Assembly: GCA_964030785.1 (NCBI GenBank)
Contig: OZ034971.1
Coordinates: forward strand, 39,133,804-39,197,803
Length of the DNA stretch: 64,000 nucleotides
Direction of reading: 5' to 3'
Source of the DNA: Siderastrea siderea
Lineage: Eukaryota; Cnidaria; Anthozoa; Scleractinia; Rhizangiidae
The position numbers and the translations under genes are program-made. Numbering within the stretch: position 1 is the first letter of the stretch; each line of letters starts with the position of its first letter. The notes beneath the pieces are model-generated. The model did no database searches. It was not told the DNA's origin and saw only the letters and a list, made by a program, of their open reading frames with translations. Shown piece after piece: positions 37,567 to 47,143 of the stretch.

Positions 37567-38721
37567 TCACTGTGGAAGGTGTTCTTTGTACATGGCAGTA
37601 ATCACATTCCTGACATAAGTTCCCTCAGCACTATTGAAGGAATAGCGATGGTCTGCACCTGTGTTGGGCTGGGTGAGTTTGTCTTGTGCAATCTGCTGAG
37701 CCACAATGTCGTCATCAATAGTCACACCTTTCATTTCACAGATGTTGTGGAGTACGAAGCAGGCATAAACAATGTTTGGAACAAACTTTAGTCCCATATC
37801 AATGCGCTTGTTTAGAATTTGCCACCTGGCCTTCAATCTGCCAAAAGCACATTCTATGGGGTTCCTTGCACTTCTCAACATATTGTTGAAAATAACCTGT
37901 TCATTGTTGAGTGCACTGGGAAACTCCTTCATGCAATAAGGGAGCAAGGGATAGGCAGGGTCACCTAGTAATGTTACAGGCACTTTGTCATGGCCTGGTA
38001 ATAATTCTTTGTACATCATAGGGAGTTTTTCCTCTTTCAGTAATTTGTTTATTCTAGAATTTGCAAAGACTCTGCCATCATGGACACTACCTGGCCAGCG
38101 GACATCAACATCCATAAACAGCCCTCTCCAACTGCATGTACCCTGCACATTCAAAGTGTATTTCATTTTGTAACTAAAATAATCGTGAGGGTTTTCAAGA
38201 GGCTGCATAATTGGGATATGCGTTCCGTCAACGCAACCAAAAGCCTGTGGAAAGCCGTATTTGTTTTTCATGTGCTTGACCTGCTCTCTCATTTCATCCT
38301 CTGTGGCAGGTAACTTTATGTAGGTTGGCCCCAGTATGTTAACTAACACATCACAAACTTTACGGACAATCACTGAGGCTGTACATAGTGCCACTCCAAA
38401 TGCATTAGCTGTCATCATGAGTGAACCCGGGTCCTTTAAATAGTACAAAGTTATTCCAAGCTGCTTCTCTACTGATAACACATCCAGACCCCGTGGACTT
38501 CTGCTGGGTTGAAGGTATGGTCGCAGTTCATCGGCAAGATCCATGAAGGATTGCCGGTCCATTCGAAAGTTCTTCTTCCATTCTGCTTCAGGTAAAACAC
38601 CGTTGAACAGGTTTTGCCACCACTGATCTGTTCGGTCTGGAAACCGCCACGGTCTTCCACGGCGACATACAACCCTCCTTCGAACGTGGCGCAGCTTAGC
38701 TAAAGCAGCGTTATATTCCAA
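37567..38721 (-). CDS. PIF/Harbinger DDE transposase (HARBI1-like)
   Basis: The open frame of 384 codons has the DDE_Tnp_4 layout: an N-terminal helical part (FRMDRQSFMDLADEL; LGITLYYLKDPGSL), then GCVDGTHIPI with the first catalytic Asp (about residue 165), RWPGSVHDGRV with the second Asp (about 215), and NPIECAFGRLKARW with the catalytic Glu (about 290). All three are present and no stop interrupts. The family cuts out and reinserts DNA at TWA sites. The frame begins at a TTG and stays open upstream without ATG, so the true start probably lies in a small 5' exon. An ATGGCGGACAAAAGG near 38865 (minus) with a possible 58-bp intron would join in frame, but this is a guess. Confidence 0.93.
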   Translation of the reverse strand: MEYNAALAKLRHVRRRVVCRRGRPWRFPDRTDQWWQNLFNGVLPEAEWKKNFRMDRQSFMDLADELRPYLQPSRSPRGLDVLSVEKQLGITLYYLKDPGSLMMTANAFGVALCTASVIVRKVCDVLVNILGPTYIKLPATEDEMREQVKHMKNKYGFPQAFGCVDGTHIPIMQPLENPHDYFSYKMKYTLNVQGTCSWRGLFMDVDVRWPGSVHDGRVFANSRINKLLKEEKLPMMYKELLPGHDKVPVTLLGDPAYPLLPYCMKEFPSALNNEQVIFNNMLRSARNPIECAFGRLKARWQILNKRIDMGLKFVPNIVYACFVLHNICEMKGVTIDDDIVAQQIAQDKLTQPNTGADHRYSFNSAEGTYVRNVITAMYKEHLPQ

Positions 38722-39017
38722 GGCAGCTTTTAATGTTAACTGCCTCTGGTGACTACGCTCAATTAGTAGAGTGCAAAATAACAGCCCTAAACACTGAAAA
38801 GCGGCCGCTAACGGAACCAGTGATAAAAAAAATTAAACTTGCCGCCAAAACCTTCCTTTTGTCCGCCATCTTGTTTGTTGTGCTTAGCGACCGCTCAAAA
38901 GACAGCCCGCTGACTACCCCGCTTAGGCGAGTTGCATGTAAAGGCGGGCTATGTTTCATCCCTTCTAGCCGGGTAACTCGGTTAGCCGGGGCACCCTCCC
39001 TCCATGTAAACAGGCCC

Positions 39018-40688
39018 TTAAAGAACAATTACCTTGCCATTGTCATCCTCATCTATTACAGCTACAGCAATGTGACCCTCCATGGTCACTGTAATCCCTC
39101 CAAGCCAACGAATCCTTTCTTCATCGAGTGCAACGGTTCGCACAAATTTGCCATCTTTAGTGTATATATCCACTCCCCGGCGGTCTGTTCCTAGTTCTTC
39201 ACAAGCGATGACGACATGTTCACCTGCAGGGTGGGAAGCCATTGTACAGATATATCCTTTGGTGTTAATGTTGAACTTGTTCAGCTGTGTTCCATCCTCG
39301 GTGAATACGTGAACACAGTCATCACCTCCGTCAAGCACCATCACACTGCCGTCAGGGACAGTGGTAATGTCCCATGCACTCTTCAATATTCCTTCTCCAA
39401 AGCTACAGACATATCCTCCGTCATGGTTGAACACATCAACAACATGTTTGCCCTCAACAGTCTCCCACAATACCAGCACTTTGTTGCTGCTAACTGTCAG
39501 TATGCCGTCCCAGACCCCTCTCCTCACTGGAAACTTGTTCAGCCGGTCACCACTGTTCTGGTACACATGCATTTCCAGCTCCCATCTCACAGTCCCAGGC
39601 TTCTTCAGTGTGACCAGTACATAGATGTTACTGTTGTTCAGGTTAGTGGCGACATCACGAATATCTAACTCTGTATCGCCGTCATCAGTTTGAGGTTTAA
39701 AACTGTGAAGAAACTTTCCGCTGCTACTAAACACCTTGACTGTTTTATCCCCATCATCGGCTATGATAAACTGTCCGTCGGTGTTTGTAGCGATACCCCG
39801 CGGATTCTTCAGCTTGTGCTCCTCTTCACCCTCCTGACCAAATGACCATGGTACACAGCAGTGTTCCATGCCTTGTTTCTGCAGTACTTTAGCAACGCTT
39901 CCGTCACGGAGCGGGTCGACTTTCTTTTCTTCAGTGTCAACACATGGCCAGTTGTTTGCAGACAGCTCTTTTTTGCCCAAATTGGTCATAAGCGTGACAT
40001 CGTAGATGACGCGATTCACGTGACAAACAGTGGAAATGATTTTCCTTCGTTCATCTTTACTAAACCGAGCCCAGAAGCCTTTCTTAAGCTCGACAGTAAA
40101 ACATTCCTTAACAGCTGACAGACAGTGTAGTTCTTCAATGCACACTCTACACGCTGATAATGCATCTTCAGGATTGTCAACCGTCTCCAGTATTGTCGCC
40201 AGAACTCGATATTGCATGGCTAATACGCGGTCAGACAATTCTAAAGCTTGATTAGCGAAGGCCTCTGTTGCTTTTTCACGAGCACGTTCAAACCTTTTCT
40301 TCGCGTTGGCCAGCGTTCTCGTAGCTGATTCATCCAGGTCAGTAAGATCCAACATTCTTATTCCTTGAGCAAGTGAAACTGCTTTAGCGCTATCTGTTGC
40401 AGCTGCTTGTGCTGTCGCCCCACCGCACTCGCTTCTGGGGCTTGCCTTTTGAAATACTTCATACAATAACTGGATTCCTTCCTTGAAAAAGCTCATGCTA
40501 GCTAACAAATCCTTTCTTGCTAATCCGTCTAACTTCGACTTGATGTTGTCGATTTCTCGCACGATCAAGCCACGGAATTTCTGATCTGTCACATCGCCTT
40601 CTTTCAGTCTTTCTGCCGCTACGTCTCTTCCTTTATTCACGAGCAGGCCGATAGTGGCTTTAAACACAGCTGTGACAATGGAAGACAT
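39018..40688 (-). CDS. Helical-domain plus NHL beta-propeller protein
   Basis: Encodes 556 residues in one exon. Residues 1 to about 260 are predicted alpha-helical and charged (FRGLIVREIDNIKSKLDGLA; KKRFERAREKATEAFANQAL; a Cys-containing SACRVCIEEL). The rest holds NHL-type repeats that would form a beta-propeller: NPRGIATNTDGQFIIADDGD, VKVFSSSGKFLHSF, SAWDITTVPDGSVMVLDGGD, CVHVFTEDGTQLNKF and VDIYTKDGKFVRTV. There is no RING, B-box or transmembrane segment. I recall proteins of this layout as a multicopy family in corals; NHL propellers usually bind protein or RNA partners, and the function here is unknown. The stop TAA (39020-39018) is exactly the TTA target duplication of the neighbouring Harbinger element, so coding is preserved but the native 3' end is displaced by 4.2 kb. 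Confidence 0.9.
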   Translation of the reverse strand: MSSIVTAVFKATIGLLVNKGRDVAAERLKEGDVTDQKFRGLIVREIDNIKSKLDGLARKDLLASMSFFKEGIQLLYEVFQKASPRSECGGATAQAAATDSAKAVSLAQGIRMLDLTDLDESATRTLANAKKRFERAREKATEAFANQALELSDRVLAMQYRVLATILETVDNPEDALSACRVCIEELHCLSAVKECFTVELKKGFWARFSKDERRKIISTVCHVNRVIYDVTLMTNLGKKELSANNWPCVDTEEKKVDPLRDGSVAKVLQKQGMEHCCVPWSFGQEGEEEHKLKNPRGIATNTDGQFIIADDGDKTVKVFSSSGKFLHSFKPQTDDGDTELDIRDVATNLNNSNIYVLVTLKKPGTVRWELEMHVYQNSGDRLNKFPVRRGVWDGILTVSSNKVLVLWETVEGKHVVDVFNHDGGYVCSFGEGILKSAWDITTVPDGSVMVLDGGDDCVHVFTEDGTQLNKFNINTKGYICTMASHPAGEHVVIACEELGTDRRGVDIYTKDGKFVRTVALDEERIRWLGGITVTMEGHIAVAVIDEDDNGKVIVL

Positions 40689-42968
40689 GACTTCTAGAGT
40701 GAAAACTAATCAACACTGCTGTATTTTCGAATTAACAGAGCTAATGATCAAAGTGTGGGCGTTGTTTTCAAATAAACAGGAAAAGATTCCACAAATTATT
40801 GCCTAAAAAGGAGACTGCAAACAAAGATCTAAATGATATAGTTCAGTGGCTCACAAAAGAAAAGAAAGTGCTTTTCACTAACCCAGTGCCATCAGGATTT
40901 GGAAAAAAGGAGCGAATTAAATAAAAGCGGAAACTTTGTTTCAAGTACTAAGACAATAGTTGTCAAAAGATTGATTTATTTGTTTTCTGTAAGGTTGAAG
41001 CCGGGCTTAAAAGGTGTGTTAATTAGCTTGTCCTATATAAAGACTGTATTAAACGTTGCACAATTCTTTCTTAAATGAATTTTCATTCAGTTATTGAAAG
41101 ATTTAAATCGAAATTATCTTCAGTACCTAATTATTTAACTTATTTCCGAACAACCAATTAAAAACTAATACCCAACAACTCTGTAAAACTCTATTTAATG
41201 AAAGAGCTCGGATTACACTGCTCTTCAACAGGATATGGCGAAGCAGACTATACCGCAACGCAAGCCTACGTAGTTCCCCGCCAGTGACATCGTTCCCACA
41301 GTTTTTTTTTTCTGAGGGAAAAAGACGTAACTGCCGGAAAATACCAACATATTTTTACTTAATGAAACTCATTCTTAACTCCCTATAACCATGAAACAGT
41401 TTTTCAGTTGTTTCCGTGATATATATCCTGTTAATATTCGATGTGAGGTTTAATAGGTGTAGTTGTTTCACTGTGATTTCAACCAAAACACGTCAGACAC
41501 CCTTCACGTTCTTCAGCTTTAAAGGTGCCGGTCCGTTTCTCCGTGAGTGAACGCATTGTTAGGGCATTAAAATACAACGGTTTTACTTTAGTTTCATGAC
41601 ATGCCAAGACAGATAATTATTGAAGCCGCTTTTTTGCTTACAGCGTTAATTAATTCTTTTTAATTGTGGAGGGTACCACGCCAGTCAAAATACATAAAAT
41701 ACTCTCCGAGCCGCCAACAATCAAGAGCACCGTCAGTTTCTGCTTGAGTGAACAAACTGCTGGAGCTTCTATACGTTGTAGCTTTTATAAATGAAAGCTA
41801 CAGTATTTAGAAATCAAGGCAATTGATTAGTAAGTGTTTTCTGTTTTTATAGTGCTTGTTTGAAGTCTCTTTTTACTTTATAAAGCGTTTATTAAATCTT
41901 TGTTTGTTTCAAAAGTAAAACGAATGACGCACGAGTAATGCTTAAAACTCCATCAGTGACATAACACATTAAAGTCTCCTGACCCGTAACTAGGTGTTGC
42001 GTCAAATATATTGGCTTGTTTTTCTGCAGGAAATTGTTTGGATAATCATTCTTCCATATGGTTTGTATTTTCTCAGAGATTCCTTTCGTTAGAAACAGTA
42101 ATTTAATATTTATATAATCGTACGCCCAACAACATTGCCCACCGTCGACTGTGCGCAACGCTACGCTCAACATTGCGCTCAGTTTCAAAATTGCATTGTA
42201 TTCTCACCCCTGCAATTTTGCACGTAACAATTTTACAGAGGAAGAAAATGATAAAGAATCAGGAGATAAATACGCTACGAGTTCACTGGGCACAATGTTA
42301 CACTGTATGTCCTTGATAAACACCAAAAAAATATACCACAACCAAACAAACAAACGATTGACTTATGAGTACGCAAATAAGACTCGTTGGAAACATGCAC
42401 AAAACAACCCCGAACGAGTCGGAGAAACCTTAGTCAATAAACGCGGTAGGTTGATTTTTAGCCCTTCATATGCTGAAGAAAAACAAGGAAAGATCAAGTT
42501 TTTTCAACATTTTTCCATTCACGACTGGGTTTCAGTTTGATTATCAACAGTCGCCCTCTCGTTCCTCATTCAGCGAAATTCCTTCAAGCAAACTCTAGCT
42601 CTGTACAAATGTTTCTCCTACCAACGGGCAACTTAGAAGCTGAGTGACAAATATACGGAGTTCACACAACTCTGTTGCAGCTTGTGAATAGGTTTTCAGC
42701 TGAGGTGGGGAATGGGGTAAGGGCCGGAGAGTGATACTGGGGGGGAGGAGGCAATTCAACAGCACAGTCCGGTTCATGGCTCATAGTTGTTTGTAGGCGT
42801 ATAAGTGTACCTAGTCGCTGCTATATGCCATCTGAACACTGTTTACAGAACACACCTTTAACTATTTGGGTTGGCGAGAATGAAATTGGTTTTGTTAAAC
42901 CCCGCCTGAACTTTGTTTGAATAGCCGGCCCTTAAAGGCCTTAAAGTATGACTGGTTGCTATGTTAAC
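40689..42968. other. 5' flank of the NHL gene; no further gene recognised
   Basis: AT-rich. A plus-strand frame of 129 codons at 42151-42540 and the minus-strand frame at 41892-42188 have no recognisable domain. I regard them as chance frames. Confidence 0.5.
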
Positions 42969-43058
42969 CGTAACATAACATAACATAACATAACATAACA
43001 TAACATAACATAACATAACATAACATAACATAACATAACATAACATAACATAACATAA
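42969..43058. repeat. (AACAT)n pentanucleotide array at a LINE 3' end
   Basis: About 17-18 perfect units. On the minus strand it follows the 3' untranslated region of the CR1-like LINE fragment at 43217-43420, which already contains TTTTATGTGATTTTATGTTA leading into the array, so it is best read as the element's repeat tail. Confidence 0.88.
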
Positions 43059-43441
43059 AATCACATAAAACAAATACATAAAATGAGAGATAAAATATTG
43101 ATCATACAAAAAGAGTCAGTTTAAAAATTTATACAGAAAACTATTTATAATTAAAAATAAAACCATCACAGAATGAAAACTATTTACAAGATGAGAGAGC
43201 AATTCATGGATACCACGCTGTCTAAAGTACTGGTTCATTTTCTAAAAGTTTTCTAAAAGTTTTAAAGTCAGATGATGCTCTAAGGACATCGGGTAAGCTA
43301 TTCCAAAGCTTGGGCGCCTGATAACGCCAGGACTTAAGTCCGAACCTAGTGGTAACCGTAACATGTCGAGGATAAAACGTCTCCAGCTTTGCTAAATGTG
43401 TGTAACACTAAGTGCCTCAAATAGTTTTCGAATCGTCAGGC
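43059..43441 (-). pseudogene. 3' end of a CR1-like LINE (ORF2 C terminus and 3' UTR)
   Basis: The minus frame at about 43420-43217 reads CYTHLAKLETFYPRHV, RFGLKSWRY, QAPKLWNSLPDVLRASSDFK and ends at a stop. WNSLP followed by RASSDFKTF is the usual end of the C-terminal domain in CR1/L2/RTE-type ORF2. About 160 bp of AT-rich 3' untranslated sequence follows, then the (AACAT)n tail. The 5' side is cut by the TTAA element that starts at 43446. Confidence 0.8.
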
Positions 43442-46400
43442 TTAAGGTGTTTCGATACAGTTTTTTGGGGACCATACCTAACTTTTTGAATCGGCTCTTA
43501 GACAATCTTCTCCTTGTCAGATCAACGTGAAATTTGCAATACTTGTTGGTTTTGGATTGAACTTTAGCGTGGTTTACATTTTGTAAAAATCGATATTTCC
43601 ATGACAACGATAAACAAAAATCCTCGAAAACAGTAAAATTGAAATTTTGCACGATCCAGATTTCGCTTCGAAAAGCAAATACCAGCATCTTAAACTGTGG
43701 TGTATGGCAAACAAAATATACAAGAACAAAAAAATTCTGTATGTTTGTTTTGAAGTAAATCGCAAAAACATTTTCAACCTTAGTTTTTGCCTAGTAATAA
43801 TAAATGCACCGAAAAATAATCAACGCTTTGGCCAAATGGCTAGTAAATACTGTTAAAATGTGTCTTTTACTTACTATTTTACGCCTAGAAAGTTTTGTTG
43901 AAACTGGTGTTCGCGATCTCGAGAACGACTTGTTTTTCTAAGATCATTCGCGTAATAATTTTGTGGTAATTTTTTAATTTGAGCGCTTTTGCGAAAATCT
44001 TAAGAACGGCTCGATAGATTTTTCTAAAACACTAAACGTGCGTGCTTCACGATGTGGCCAATTTTAGTTTGGAGTCTTATTAACATTGATTCACTGGAAC
44101 ACTTTTAGATTTAACGTTAAAGAGGATGTCTGAACCGACGGAAAGGCTTGCGTTACATATAAACAGTTGGCAAGTAAATGCTAATATATTCAAAGTAATG
44201 CGCAATGCATTCTTCCGTGATTTTTACTTTTCGTTGTAATCTACAGTGCAACAAAGAACAAAGAAACCAGATAAAAATCACGAAGCAATGAATAACGCAT
44301 TACTTTGAATATATTAGCATCTACTTGCCAACTGTAAATTTGTAACGCAACCAGTTCTCCGTCGGTTAATACATCCTCTTGAACGTTAAATCTAAAAGTG
44401 TTCCAGTGAATCAATGTTAATAAGACTCAAAACTAAAATTGGTCACATCGTCAAGCGCGCATGTTTAATGTTTTAAAAAAATCTACCGAGCCGTTCTTAA
44501 GATTTTCGCAAAAGCGCTCAAATTAAAAAAATTACCACAAAATTATTAGGCGAATGATCTTAGAAAAACAAGTCGTTCTCGAGATCGCGAACACCATTTT
44601 CAACAAAACTTTCTAGGCGTAAAATAGTAAGTAAAAGACACATTTTAACAGTATTTACTAGCCATTTCATCAAAGCGTTGATTATTTTTCGTTGTATTTA
44701 CTAATACTAGGCAAAAACTAAGGTTGAAAATGTTTTTGCGGTTTACTTCAAAACAAACATACATAATTTTTTTGTTCTTGTATATTTTGTTTGCCATACA
44801 CCACAGTTTAAGTGGCTGTCTCCCTAAGATCCTCATAACCCAAATTGGTCACAAAATAGATTTCCTTCAAATCTTGTATGTGAATTGCACTTTGTCTGGG
44901 TACTATAAAAACACTTTTCGTTTGGGCTCTAAATGCTTTCTTCGCCAGCTTACAAGGGGGTCCCCTGGTGGACAAAAATGCACATTTTATTGGTACAAAA
45001 ATGCCAATTTTCAATAACTTTGGTAACTCCTCACAACACTTAAACTTTGATGCAGGACAAAATTCTACTGTTGGTTGATAAGTACAGCTCTTCCTTATCC
45101 TACAGTGTTACTGACATTTCCATGTAGTTGTTTTGAGTAGTTAAAACAGTTCCTTTTAACAACCCAGTTTAACAGCTTTAAAAAAAGTAGGAAAAATGGG
45201 TAAACAAAAATACACGTTAACAAAAAGTGAGACCTCGTCTAGCAAATTCCTTGCAGTCATGGAAAGTTAAAGACTTGGTCTTAATTATAATAAAATAAAA
45301 TCGTGCGGCCAGACGGTTTAAAGAACATGGCGCCGCTTTGAAACACCAGTATTTCTTAATTATGCAAATTACGAACCACAACCTATGCGTGGAATTTAAG
45401 AGCAACTGTGATGCGAGCAATGCTCCCTTACATCAGGAAAACACGAAAATAGTTTCAAACTACAGCAGGACACAAATGTAAACTGGTAACATTTCGCATA
45501 TAGCTTTAATTAAAATGTACAGCATTCAAATAGCTCATTAACTATGTTCAATTCACAAGATCAACAAGTTATGAAGTACACGCCACTCGATGATTGCTAA
45601 TTGCGCTTTACAAAACAACCTTGATCTAGAACTATTAATCTCAGAATAAATCAATAAAAGCAAGTCATATTGCCTATATCACAGCCTGTGTTTTGCAAAC
45701 TTATTTAGCGAACACTTAGTGCCTTGCAAAACAACGAAATCAACGAAGGGCATCTTGTTCTGTTTACATTTGCACCCATTACCTCAATTATTCTGTCATC
45801 TTCGATCAAATATAGATCCGTGCGTTTCAGAGATCATCTTAGAAGCGTCAAAACAGTTGGTTTTGGGAAAATTCTTTGTTCAAAAGCCTTCATTTGGCTT
45901 TCCATGTATTACTTCTCCCCGGTACTTCTCTCGTGTTAAATTTTTCCGGCAGTAGCCGCTGACCAGTAGCTAATGTCAACAAAAAGACCTGTTGCACTCG
46001 CGTTTCTATTTGAATGTATGATCGCTCACCAATGAAGGGTGAATTCATTTGAAAATAAGGGCTGGAGCTCATGAGGGAAAATTAAAAATTCAAATTTTTG
46101 CCCTTAATTTAGAGCTGTAAGCACAAAAACACAGTGTGTGACGTGGTTGCTATTTTTTGTTGTTGTATTTTTAGCAAGGTGAAATAACGTGATAACTCGG
46201 ACTTTGGGGGAGCATCTTAACATGTTTGAAAATAAACTTCTAGTTTCATCCAAGCTGTTAAATTCTGGAATCTGACCCTGGCGAAACGTCAGTATAGCAA
46301 AAATATTACTACTTGATAGAAATATCCTCCGTTGAATACATTCTGTTTGATAAAACAGTTGTGGGAGCTTGGTCCATGACGACTTAATGGTTATGATCCA

Positions 46401-46592
46401 GTTTGCAGTATGAAGCCCCCAGAACCACCTGCATGATCGTGGGGTACTGCTCTACCAGATGTGAACCTACGATACCCCCAAAAACGTCTTGCTTTTGAAA
46501 TTTCGCCCCGACTTGGTTTTACTGCACTTTCTCTAAATGAGCAGTATACCGCCAAACATAGTGAATGTCACTCCCGGAGGGCATGTACTTAA

Positions 46593-46755
46593 ACGCCGGA
46601 ACGCCGGAACGCCGGAACGCCGGAACGCCGGAACGCCGGAACGCCGGAACGCCGGAACGCCGGAACGCCGGAACGCTGGAACGCCGGAATGCCGTAATGC
46701 TAAAACCCCGAACGCCGGAATACTTAAACCCGGAACGCCGGAATTCTTAAACCCT
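46593..46755. repeat. 9-bp minisatellite, unit CGGAACGCC
   Basis: Ten or so near-perfect units from 46593 to 46690, then degenerate units with TTAAACCC interruptions. The opposite arm near 47325-47380 has only a few units, so the expansion is one-sided. Confidence 0.92.
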
Positions 46756-47007
46756 GAACACCAGAATACTTAAACCCGAAATGCCGGAATACCTCAACTC
46801 TAAATGACGATTTAATATACACAAGATCGCTGAAAAGACAAACAATTAGGGTTAAGCCACGCTACCGCATTATTAACGTTACCTTCTAACTCCCGCCACA
46901 ACCATTCTCCTCACTATCCCCTACCCAACCCCCTGCCTTACGTTTTCCCGCCAACCATAATTATTATAATTTATTTGATTGCTGGGCTGTTTCGCGCTGG
47001 CATCGAC

Positions 47008-47143
47008 ATGGAGGACTCTACAGCAAGGTAAGTGTATGTACCTGAAATTTTCTCTTTGACTTAAAGCGTTTAAAGTAACATTTACAAAGTGATAAACTGT
47101 TACTCCTTTCCTTTAGTCCCAGCCAAAGTCCAGAGAAAAAGAG
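47008..47143 (+). pseudogene. Two small 5'-exon-like segments inside a foldback element
   Basis: Exon-like 47008-47027 begins with ATG and ends at a consensus donor (CAAG|GTAAGT). Exon-like 47117-47143 follows a pyrimidine-rich acceptor (CCTTTCCTTTAG) and ends at a second donor (AGAG|GTAAGA). Joined in frame they give MEDSTASPSQSPEKKR, then the next donor leads out of the element with no third exon seen. This looks like the start of a gene kept after the rest was deleted: either the parent transposon's own transposase gene or a captured host gene. I do not recognise the peptide. Confidence 0.5.

Larger units (their letters stand above)
34802..39017. mobile_element. Complete PIF/Harbinger transposon (4,216 bp)
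   Basis: Both ends begin GGGCCTGTTTACATGGA (the right one inverted) and share further sequence, TGCCCCGGCTAACCGAG then TTACCCGGCTA, for a TIR of about 50 bp. TTA stands on each side (34799-34801 and 39018-39020), the three-base TWA duplication expected for Harbinger. Inside are the two standard genes, a Myb/SANT-like protein (plus) and a DDE transposase (minus), facing each other tail to tail. Both look intact in their core domains and the two TIRs are very similar, so this copy may be young and possibly autonomous. Confidence 0.95.

Noticed and set aside
38759..39028. Minus-strand frame of 89 codons across the right Harbinger TIR
   Set aside because: It runs across the transposon border and TIR; its internal ATG is at most a candidate first exon of the transposase.
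42151..42540. 129-codon plus-strand gene
   Set aside because: No domain and unremarkable composition; the frame opens in AT-rich DNA upstream of the NHL gene.
42858..43109. Minus-strand frame with a YVMLC-type repeat
   Set aside because: It is a translation of the AACAT array.
43574..44836. Recurrent 60-70-codon frames shared among the 20-kb, 43-kb and 44-kb regions
   Set aside because: They repeat because the foldback arms repeat; composition is not protein-like and no start or stop is conserved with purpose.
46593..46755. CRISPR-like repeat array
   Set aside because: Units are 9 bp and contiguous, with no unique spacers, and the genome is eukaryotic.
46537..46773. Frames encoding NAGTPERR-type repeats
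   Set aside because: They only translate the 9-bp minisatellite and end with it.
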